DNA of 64,000 nt. It comes from Candidatus Vicinibacter affinis. Its GTDB lineage: Bacteria; Bacteroidota; Bacteroidia; Chitinophagales; Saprospiraceae. Location: positions 1 to 64,000 of the forward strand of contig JADJNH010000008.1 in the NCBI GenBank assembly GCA_016714365.1, given 5' to 3'. This document shows, one piece after another, positions 56,732 to 64,000 of the stretch (within the stretch, counting starts at the first letter, position 1; each line of letters starts with the position of its first letter). The notes beneath the pieces are model-generated. The model made no database searches. It had not been told where the DNA came from and saw only the letters and a program-made list of their open reading frames with translations. Made by a program: the position numbers and the translations under genes.

Positions 56732-56830
56732 GCGTATAACGGTCGGGTATATGCTAGGTTGGGGATTTCGGAGACGAAATTTTCAATCGAAGCACAATGA
56801 CCCCAATCTTGCATATACCTTGTTATAGCC
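56732..56830 (+). repeat. attC-like imperfect inverted repeat (IR-3)
   Basis: Left GCGTATAACGG..GGTATATGCTAGGTTGGGG pairs with right CCCCAATCTTGCATATACC..TTGTTATAGCC; the extra GG/TCG bases on one arm would be extrahelical. It starts 4 bases after the stop of the 56404 gene and is complete in both copies (2069-2163). Confidence 0.65.
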
Positions 56831-56869
56831 AGTGCTTTTTATTAATTAAACAATTAAAATAAATAATAT

Positions 56870-57079
56870 ATGAACTCAACAGACAAAGCAAGTCAAATGA
56901 TAATTGACTTACAGGATAAAAACGTAAAACTAAGAATTGGTCTTGGAAAACTATTGCAGATTTGCAAGAATACAAAAATGAATGAAGAATCAGAAAGTTG
57001 GAATCATTTTATGGGACTTGCTCAACAAATGATGGATGAAACAGACCCAAATGGTAAATGGAACGGTATTCGTCTTTAG
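56870..57079 (+). CDS. Small unknown protein (copy 2)
   Basis: Same 69-residue protein as 2203-2412, identical. It is followed by a partial repeat (GGCTATAACTGCTAGCGG, then a short CTGCT/AGCAG stem at about 57090-57110) that looks like one arm of another attC-like site. Helical, charged; function unknown. Confidence 0.65.
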   Translation: MNSTDKASQMIIDLQDKNVKLRIGLGKLLQICKNTKMNEESESWNHFMGLAQQMMDETDPNGKWNGIRL

Positions 57080-57150
57080 CATTGGCTATAACTGCTAGCG
57101 GCATGAGCAGTAGCGGATTTGAAACACAAAACTTTAAATAACAGATAATT

Positions 57151-57953
57151 ATGATAGTAGAACAAATGTTGAATAACGCACCGAAACCGCTATTGCACAT
57201 AGCCGATGTTAGTGGCAGTGCTTTGTTCAATGCGGACTGTATGGATATTTTACCTCTTATTCCTGATAAATCGGTTCAACTTATTTTGGCAGATTTGCCT
57301 TATGGAACGACTGGATGCAAGTGGGACAGTATAATACCATTTGAGCCACTTTGGGAGCAATACGAAAGGATTATTAAAGACGATGGGGCAATAGTATTGT
57401 TTGGCTCACAACCATTTACAAGTGCATTAATAATGAGCAACCCAAAACTTTTAAATATGAGTGGGTGTGGGAGAAAAGCAAAACTTCAAACTACGTTCAT
57501 TGCAAATACCAACCATTAAAAGCACACGAAAATATTTTGGTATTTTCTAAATATCCATCTGCTCAAAACTCCGCTAAAAAAAATATGATTTACAACCCAC
57601 AATTTACAATGGCAGAACCATACAATAAAGGAAAGGTTAGTAATTCAAATGGTGTTTTGACAGGTGGAAGAAAAGAAAGGGTTGAAGTAAAAAGTTTGGA
57701 TGGTAAGCGATACCCACGAAGCGTTCAGTATTTTAGAACTGCTGAATGTGAAAATCAAGTTCATCCTACTCAAAAGCCACTTGCTTTATTAAAGTTTTTG
57801 GTTGCTTACTCAAATGAAGGAGAAATAGTGTTAGATAATGTAATGGGTAGCGGAACTTGTCCACTTGCAGCTAAAGAGTTGAACCGTTCTTTTATTGGAA
57901 TTGAAAAAGAGGTAAAATATTATGATTTGGCAGTTGCTCGTGTGTTCGGGTAG
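57151..57953 (+). CDS. DNA amino-methyltransferase (frameshift at about 57449)
   Basis: A methyltransferase of about 267 residues when one T is restored near 57449, as shown by copy 1. A-D-L-P-Y-G (D-P-P-Y type catalytic motif) about residue 48, then V-H-P-T-Q-K-P and N-V-M-G-S-G-T-C-P-L-A-A in the C-terminal third for SAM binding. It is a beta-type N6-adenine or N4-cytosine enzyme. Its target is unknown. With the ParB-fused enzyme it makes two DNA methyltransferases in the genome. Confidence 0.85.
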
Positions 57954-58055
57954 CATTGCCACTAACTACTTATATGCACACCTTTAGTAAACATATACAA
58001 CGTATTTTGTCGGATATGAACATATTAAAAAATTAAATCACAATTAAATAAAAAA

Positions 58056-58265
58056 ATGAGTACAATAACTTTAGAATGCAATGTTACCGAGTTTGACATA
58101 ATTCCTAAAAGAAAAAACGATGAAAATGTTTTTGCAATAAACAATAACTGTTTGATTATAAATCTTATGGATTCAAGAAAAGATAAAATTTTAACACAAA
58201 CTGAAATCTCAAAAGAAGATGCTGTCGAACTTGCAAAATTAATTTTTCTAAAATACAATAATTAA
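58056..58265 (+). CDS. Small unknown protein (copy 2)
   Basis: Same 69-residue protein as 3394-3603, with one Lys/Arg and one neighbouring change (P-K-R-K-N-D-E against P-K-K-E-N-D-E). It is followed one base later by the next small gene. Confidence 0.65.
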   Translation: MSTITLECNVTEFDIIPKRKNDENVFAINNNCLIINLMDSRKDKILTQTEISKEDAVELAKLIFLKYNN

Positions 58266-58266
58266 A

Positions 58267-58482
58267 ATGAGTATATTTAAAAAATCATCAATGGAGTTAA
58301 ATGTTCTAAGAACAGAAGATGGATATATTGATTTGCCAAAAGATATAATTTATAGATCAGGGGATCATATAATTATAAACGATAAAGAGTATGTAATTGA
58401 AATAGTGAAATACCATGTATATAATGGTAAAATATTTCAAATAACTTATATTCCTTTAAAAGATAATGCAACAACAAAATAA
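58267..58482 (+). CDS. Small unknown protein (copy 2)
   Basis: Counterpart of 3605-3826, 71 residues here because a base lost from an A run brings the stop forward. Amino-acid substitutions (Leu to Ser, Glu to Asp twice) suggest real strain variation and not only sequencing error. Confidence 0.6.
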   Translation: MSIFKKSSMELNVLRTEDGYIDLPKDIIYRSGDHIIINDKEYVIEIVKYHVYNGKIFQITYIPLKDNATTK

Positions 58483-58492
58483 ATTAAAACAA

Positions 58493-58751
58493 GTGAAAAG
58501 CGGTAATCGAAAAAAAGCAAATAAATAGACTTAATAAATTCGTTGAAAAATACAACGAAAAGCTGTATGATGCATTTTGTGATAATCATAAAACAGGTAA
58601 TTATATGGATTGGAAATCAATTAAAATACAAAAGATAATAGATTTTGCCACTAAGAAGTTAAAGCATAAAAATAATAACGGATATCAAACATACTGGACA
58701 CTATTTATCCGATGGATAAAATTTAATAAATTATCTTATTCGCCAAATTAA
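58493..58751 (+). pseudogene. Small basic unknown protein, copy 2, frameshifted
   Basis: Counterpart of 3832-4089 with one extra A near the start (AAAAAAAGC against AAAAAAGC), after which the frame is lost. An A-run length error is the likely cause. Confidence 0.6.
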
Positions 58752-58802
58752 ACAACCCATATCACACCTGTCAGTTTAGACCTGACAGGAAAACTATAAG
58801 AC

Positions 58803-59065
58803 ATGAGAATATCCGGCTTCTACGCTAATCTCCAGGGCGAGATAATTGAGATAGTGGACCAACCACTCACCAAGTACAACAAACACGTATGGCCCACAAG
58901 AGAACAAGCGGAGGGCGCAATGGCATTGGCTGAGTGTATATGAGACTTTACCATTTGGAATTCCCAGGAAAACAAACTGAGGAAATTCTCAAACCGAAAA
59001 AGTGGCCCGAATTTTCAAAGAAGCATTTGGACCTATTCATTAAATCTCTACCGTTATTTATCTAA
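58803..59065 (+). pseudogene. Small unknown protein, copy 2, variant and frameshifted
   Basis: Counterpart of 4141-4401. It contains several synonymous differences before the frame breaks near 58935, then resumes matching. The substitutions are at third positions, so this copy appears to come from a related strain. Confidence 0.65.
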
Positions 59066-59206
59066 AAATATTTTTGCACAACCCATTGATATTAAATAAA
59101 TTCTTAATATTTTTGCAGACACTTCTTGACTATAGAAAGCACTTAAAGAAACACTTTTGGTATGGCTGTTATTTAGCATTATATACCTAATTGTTGTTTT
59201 GATTGT

Positions 59207-60165
59207 ATGAAAATAGCTTAACAATTCCGGGATTTTCGGCTCACGGAGGAATAAATGTTATTTTAGAATGGGCAAATAGATTGTCCGAATTTCATGAAGT
59301 GACATTGATAACTTCTAAGTTGGGAAACATCAATGGTATCCATTGGAGAGAGGCTGTCAAAGTCACTACTGATATTTATTTAAGAAATATGACTGCCTGA
59401 TAATTTGCAGTCCACACATTCTTTTTACTGGAAAGCAAACATCTTCCTGAAGTGTTTTGTGTTTATGCAGATGTTGGAGGACAAATTTAAGCCTCAAGAC
59501 ATTGTTTGGCAAAGAGCGTGTAAAGCATTTTACAATGCTAATACCCGATGTTTTATATATCGGAATGGAATTATGAGAAGAAATCAAAAGATCAAACGAC
59601 CAGGATGTTTATTTAGGAAATGGAGTGAACTTTGATTTATTCCCTTTGGAGACTCCCGAAAAAGAAAATGTGATACTTGTTGAAGGGTGGGAGCCAAGCA
59701 ATCCTACAAAAGACGTGGATTACGTGGGGGCAAGAGTGGCAAAGGAACTCAAAAAATTGTATGGCTGTAAAGTTCTTGTTTATTCTCAATTGCCTTGCAA
59801 AGAGTACATGGAAGTCCCTGACGAATATCATGTTAAACCAAATTTGGAAACATTGAACAGTCTTTATCGGAGGGCCAAGATTTTCATCAAGGCTACAAAA
59901 TGTGACGCAAGAAGCACCGCACCACTTGAGGCAGCAACAAAGCAATGTGTTGTAGTTCGTGGAATTGACAGAGGGGATGATGATTTAGACGTAAGCAATT
60001 GTTACAAAAACAGATTACAATTTTCAGCACGTTTTAAATTCGGCTAAGTTCGCTTTGAAAATTACTTGCATGGAATTTTGAAGGCTCAGGAATTGCAAAA
60101 GAAATATAGTACAATTCGACTGGCCCTATATGATGGGAATTGTAAATGAAGAAATAAGCAAATAA
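59207..60165 (+). pseudogene. GT4-like glycosyltransferase, copy 2, indel-broken
   Basis: Counterpart of 4542-5503. The first 250 bases have many third-position substitutions and indels. The stretch 59625-60000 is the correct reading across the point where copy 1 is broken (V-E-G-W-E-P-S-N-P-T-K-D-V-D-Y-V-G-A-R). Confidence 0.85.
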
Positions 60166-60182
60166 TTTAAAATCAATAAAAA

Positions 60183-60518
60183 ATGGAACAGAAAATTAAT
60201 GAAATCGAATTGAACGGCATTAAATATGTGCCAAAAGACAGCATTTTAAAACCTGAATTTACAGGCGACATTAAAATAGTTGTATTACAGCGTGGATGGG
60301 TTTATATTGGTAGGTTTGAAAGAACCGGTAATGATTGTAAACTTCATAATTCATACTGCATCAGAACATGGGGAACTACCAAAGGATTGCAAGAACTTGT
60401 TAACGGAGCGACCTCAGCGACTAAATTAGACAAGTGCGAAGGCGTTGTAGAATTTGATTGGCTTACAGTAGTTCATACAATTACCGTAAATAAAGAATCA
60501 TGGAAGCAAATCGGATAA
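60183..60518 (+). CDS. Unknown protein before the Gly-repeat gene
   Basis: A 111-residue intact protein, MEQKINEIELNGIKYVPKDS, mainly beta (K-I-V-V-L-Q-R-G-W-V-Y-I-G-R-F-E-R) with a closing W-L-T-V-V-H-T-I-T-V. It overlaps the Gly-repeat gene by 19 bases. The fold resembles small sugar- or nucleotide-binding beta proteins, but no family is recognised. It is co-transcribed with the sugar cluster. Confidence 0.65.
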   Translation: MEQKINEIELNGIKYVPKDSILKPEFTGDIKIVVLQRGWVYIGRFERTGNDCKLHNSYCIRTWGTTKGLQELVNGATSATKLDKCEGVVEFDWLTVVHTITVNKESWKQIG

Positions 60519-60724
60519 ATATTAATTTCGAAGATTCACAAAATACATACGGGGACGGGGACGGTTACGGTTACGGTTACGGGGACGGTTACGGTTACGG
60601 GGACGGGAACGGGAACGGTTACGGTTACGGTTACGGTTACGGGGACGGTTACGGGGACGGGGACGGGGACGGGTACGGGGACGTTACGAGGACGGGGACG
60701 GGTATTAAAAGAAAATATAAATGA
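60500..60724 (+). pseudogene. Gly-dipeptide repeat protein, copy 2, frame lost in repeat
   Basis: Counterpart of 5837-6046. One repeat unit is damaged (GGGGACGTTACGAGG), so the frame leaves the Gly-X pattern near the end and reads on into G-I-K-R-K-Y-K. Confidence 0.7.
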
Positions 60725-61185
60725 AAACTTTAATTTTAGGTTGTGGTTCCCATGTGAACACCAAAGAAAAGGACCACATATACTGTGATTTAAGACCTTA
60801 TCAGAACGTGGATGTTGTTCATGACCTTGATGTTTACCCTTGGCCATTTGAAGATAATTCAATTTTGAATATTTCAGCAGTCCACCTGGTAGAGCATTTA
60901 AAAAACGGATTATTGCCGTTCATGGATGAATGTTGGCGAATTCTCATGCCTGGGGGAGCATTGTATATTGAAACACCTTGTGCAGGGATGGACCCTGATT
61001 TGGAGTTTGCAGACCCCACTCATGTGAGATGTTACCGACCGTACACATTTACAAATTATTTTCTTAGGTCTGGAAATTGGAAAGCTGAATTACACAACAA
61101 GAGCCTGGAATATACTTCATTTATCAGTTCGGAATCAGGCTCAAATAAGAATTGCATCATTGTTCACTGTAACGCAATTAAATGA
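60721..61185 (+). CDS. SAM-dependent methyltransferase (copy 2)
   Basis: Counterpart of 6059-6523, still open along its full length, but an extra G and a missing C change about 23 residues near the C-terminus. Copy 1 is preferred. Only one of the two can be the true sequence unless these are strain variants. Confidence 0.75.
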   Translation: MKTLILGCGSHVNTKEKDHIYCDLRPYQNVDVVHDLDVYPWPFEDNSILNISAVHLVEHLKNGLLPFMDECWRILMPGGALYIETPCAGMDPDLEFADPTHVRCYRPYTFTNYFLRSGNWKAELHNKSLEYTSFISSESGSNKNCIIVHCNAIK

Positions 61186-61812
61186 TTGGAATAGTTGCCA
61201 TAATATACCAGGAAAAATATTGGAAGGAAACTGAACTCTTTTGGCTCAGACAAACGACCCAGTTTATTTGGTTGACCGGAAAGGAGTTGGTTCAATGAGT
61301 GAGGCGTACAACACCGGGTTCAAAGAGGCAATGAAGGATAAGGAGTATGAATGGATTTGGTTTGTCTCCAATGTGACTTTTAAAATTAAAGATTGGCAGA
61401 ATATAAAAACCTGCCAATACTTTGACTGACTATGCAGCTATCAACCCGGTTTATAATTCTGACCATGCCCATTTAAGGCCCGGACATTCTGAATTTTCAG
61501 TTTACGATATTCCATTTGTGGAGTTTACGGCCCCATTGGTTCGTGCCAGTGTATTCCAAAGAAAACCCACTTGATGAAATGTTGCCTTATTGGGGACAAG
61601 ACTTAGACTGGTCTTACAGGGTGAAACAGAACGGATGGAAACTGGCAGCCTGTTCAGAAATGGTTTTGGGTCATAGCTATATAAGGGAATCAGAACCCAA
61701 CAAGATTACAGAGCAGAGGAAAAAATTAAGATTCCAAACTGATGCCGGAACCCATAGAGACTGATTGAGAAATATGGACAAGATTGGAAAAGATTATTTG
61801 GCCAAAAATTAA
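61182..61812 (+). pseudogene. GT2-like glycosyltransferase, copy 2, indel-broken
   Basis: Counterpart of 6520-7155, split into several frames by single-base deletions (near 61237, 61408, 61555 and 61755). Confidence 0.8.
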
Positions 61813-61815
61813 AAT

Positions 61816-62453
61816 ATGCAACTTGACAAAACAGGAAGGGAAGAGAGGTTAACTTTTGGAAAGGATTTGTAAAACTCAAAGATTCTTTAACCCAATGGGT
61901 CCCGGAAATTAAGACCGAGGAATTAGATATGGGAGTTTACAGATTTCTGAGAGATATGGATAATCCAAAAGTCTTAGGATGTCGGCTCCGGAGTGGTTTC
62001 AATTCTTAACGGAACGGTAAAGACCTTGACGCAGCAGACCCACTGGCAGAAGATTATAAGCAGATATTTGACTATGAGGCTCACAGACTTATTCCACCGC
62101 TACCATTTGCCGGGAGAAGTTAGGGCAATTTCCAGATCAATACGATGTGGTTCATGAGTAATGCCATTGATCATTCAGTTGATCCTCATGTTGTTTTTAA
62201 GAATTTGATTGATGCGACAAAGAACGGAGGGATTCATTATAATCCAGGGTTTTGAGAATGAGGCAATTTTGAAAATTACGAGGATTTCATCAATGGAATA
62301 TCACCCAGGATGGGGGTTCATATTTACGTGCTGTAAGGAAGAATGAAAGACCAAGACAGTTAATTGATGAAAGGATTGAGCCATTTTCTATTCACAAAAA
62401 ATAAATTTGAACACAAATCTTGGTTTGTATGGATAGCACAAAAAGTAGTATAG
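61816..62453 (+). pseudogene. SAM methyltransferase, copy 2, indel-broken
   Basis: Counterpart of 7159-7800 with many indels and no long open frame left. Confidence 0.8.
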
Positions 62454-62873
62454 ACACCTTATTAGTTGATTGTGATGGAGTTCTTACGGATGGAAAATGT
62501 ACATGGACCACACCGGAGAAAAACCATTTAAGGCGTTTAACTCAAAGGACATCAGAGCCATCAGGGGAGATTGTGGCAATGGGAATCAGGGTTATAATTG
62601 TAACTGCAGATGATGGCAGCATCAATGCCAAATATGCCGGAGAAGGTGGGGAGCTGAATTGATTCAATCCAGGGACAAAGGAAAGTTGCCTTTTGAAAGT
62701 TTTGGTAAATTCTGGGTGGTATGTGATGATGTCTGGGACCCTTTAATGGCACTAAAGGCAGACAAAGTATTTTGTCCTATGAATGTTGATGCAAGTATTT
62801 TAAGACTAGCCCAACCATAATTCAAAACAAGGAGGTGAGGGCGTTATCGCTGAGGGTGGTAAGATGGATTTAG
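62429..62873 (+). pseudogene. KdsC-like phosphatase, copy 2, indel-broken
   Basis: Counterpart of 7776-8219. The first motif D-C-D-G-V-L-T-D-G is still readable but the frame is lost near 62493 and again near 62638. Confidence 0.8.
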
Positions 62874-63564
62874 TTTATGTCTTGGGATCGGGTTCAAGAT
62901 GGGGGGGATAACGAGCTGAGATATTCCTGAGATCGGTTGAGAAGTATTTAACCGGCGAGACAAAATTTTCCTTGTTGGAAATAAGCCGGATTGGGTCAAA
63001 AACGTGACGCATATTCCAAGCAAGATATACCATGCAAAGAGTGTTCGATTAAGGAAAAGATTTTAGCAGCCTGTTACGATCATAGACTCAGTGAGGACTT
63101 TTTTTTTGAATGATGATCATATTTTTTACAAAAACAGAAACATATGAAATAAAATCGTATTTTTACGGCACACTAAGCGAATGGATTAACCGAAGATCAC
63201 CGAAGGAAAGGTATTTCAGATGCCTTTCAAACGCCAAGGCAGAATTAGAGCGTTTCGGGTTGCCCACTTACCATTTTGATATACACGTTCCGATTGTTTA
63301 TAACAAAACCCGTTTCATTCAGGCAATGGATACCTACAACTGGAATCTTACTGAGGGAATGGTAATAAAATCACTCGAGGGGAACACCCTTTTTGAAAAC
63401 CCTGTAGAGTATTTGGACTGCAAGATAAACGAAGGAATAAATTTGGAGCAAATCGAAAAAGGGTGAAAGGTAGATTTTGCTTTTCATTTGGCGACAAGGG
63501 GTTGAATATGCACTTAAAATACTTTCCTGAATAAGAATTTTTAGACCCATCGAAATATGAATGA
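62864..63564 (+). pseudogene. Stealth-like sugar transferase, copy 2, indel-broken
   Basis: Counterpart of 8210-8917. The middle part (63110-63466) is open, but both ends are frameshifted. Confidence 0.8.
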
Positions 63565-63836
63565 GTTTATATTTTGCAATCGGTTTATTTTCGGGAATAT
63601 TATTAGCGTGGTTTAAGAGTTGGTTGAAGGAATTTCTTGAAAAGATGGACGAATACGACCCTTGGAATCAATACTTAAAATTTTATAAAATGGCACAGAG
63701 CAGAGTTAAAAAGAAAAGGAGAAAAAGAAGTAAAAGCCCAAGTATGGCTAACGCAACACAGCGTAAGAAATTTGATCGAAACGCAAAGAGAGCCGGAATG
63801 AGTTTGACTGATTATTTTGTGGAAAGATGTTGCTAA
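63557..63836 (+). pseudogene. Small membrane protein and RHH-like protein, copy 2, artificially joined
   Basis: Counterpart of 8910-9193. A deletion in the T run and an extra T before the first stop fuse the two small ORFs into one frame, and further A-run errors alter the basic tail. Copy 1 shows them as two separate genes. Confidence 0.7.
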
Positions 63837-63925
63837 ACGGGAATTGTGATTTGACTTTTTCATTTACTCCCCTGGTGTTATCATGATCTACATCAGGAGG
63901 TTTTAAAGATTGAAAATTTGGAGAA

Positions 63926-64000
63926 ATGAAAACGGCAACATTAATTAAAAGGACATTTTTGTTTTTATTGCCACAGCATTACCATTGTTGTGCGAGAGGG
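63926..64000 (+). CDS. Small membrane protein, copy 2, cut by window end
   Basis: First 75 bases of the gene found complete at 9283-9534, with one T missing in the T run. Confidence 0.7.
   Translation, partial: MKTATLIKRTFLFLLPQHYHCCARG

Larger units (their letters stand above)
54332..64000. repeat. Terminal duplication, copy 2
   Basis: Second copy of 1-9358, about 310 bases longer because copy 1 has lost bases at many places. It is the better text at its start (54.3-58.5 kb) and deteriorates toward 64,000, where nearly every sugar-cluster gene carries indels. From 58,803 to about 59,460 it also differs from copy 1 by many third-position substitutions, so the two copies probably derive partly from different strain variants. 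Confidence 0.95.

Noticed and set aside
1..64000. tRNA genes
   Set aside because: No cloverleaf-like segment was noticed by eye, but a covariance scan (tRNAscan-type) was not possible here, so absence is not proven.

Overview
The window is one AT-rich tailed-phage genome in which every credible gene reads on the + strand. The host is most likely a member of the Bacteroidota. The grounds are promoters of the TTG / ~21 nt / TAnnTTTG type (for example 45464-45496 and 4420-4451), start codons preceded by A-rich leaders rather than Shine-Dalgarno sites, and families common in Bacteroidota phages (DUF3127, NinB/NinG-like proteins, a PAPS-reductase-like protein). No tRNA, rRNA, CRISPR array, IS element or integrase was seen.

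The two ends of the window are the same sequence. Positions 1-9358 match 54332-64000, so the real molecule is a circle (or a circularly permuted, terminally redundant genome) of about 54.66 kb that was read past its own start. Both ends are rich in single-base indels and many genes look broken there. Copy 2 is the better text for roughly 54.3-58.5 kb and copy 1 for roughly 4-9.3 kb. Around 4.14-4.8 / 58.8-59.5 kb the copies also differ by third-codon-position substitutions, which looks like real strain variation.

Layout on the circle: (a) 53.5-58.5 kb (= 1-4.4 kb): exonuclease, PAPS-reductase-like protein, DUF551 protein, small unknown ORFs, and a run of short ORFs separated by long imperfect inverted repeats resembling integron attC sites, ending in a DNA methyltransferase. 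(b) 4.5-8.9 kb: a tight sugar cluster with two glycosyltransferases, two SAM methyltransferases, a KdsC-like HAD phosphatase and a Stealth-like sugar transferase, plus a (Gly-Tyr/Asp/Asn)n repeat protein. (c) 8.9-10.4 kb: very small membrane and coiled-coil proteins and a DUF3127 protein. (d) 10.5-13.5 kb: ParB-methyltransferase fusion, small and large terminase. (e) 13.5-24.3 kb: a lipoprotein, tail-assembly-chaperone-like overlapping frames, tape measure, tail tip/baseplate-like proteins and a tube-protein candidate. (f) 24.4-29.5 kb: portal, head morphogenesis protein, scaffold-like protein and major capsid candidate. (g) 29.6-43.1 kb: a giant repeat fiber with a signal peptide, a lipoprotein-type beta-helix tailspike, connector-like genes and a second set of fiber/appendage genes. 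(h) 43.2-45.3 kb: holin-like protein, M15 endolysin, metallophosphoesterase. (i) 45.3-53.5 kb: control region, excisionase-like HTH protein, antirepressor, then recombination and replication genes (RecB-like nuclease, NinB-like, NinG-like, ParB-like, DUF1376) with an origin-like repeat cluster inside the DUF1376 gene.

The tail block lying between the terminase and the portal/capsid block is an unusual module order. The likely lifestyle is lytic or non-integrating; an antirepressor is present but no integrase or recognisable repressor is. Candidates for undescribed biology are the sugar cluster, the attC-like cassette island, the export signals on virion fiber proteins, and the recurring hairpins just ahead of start codons.
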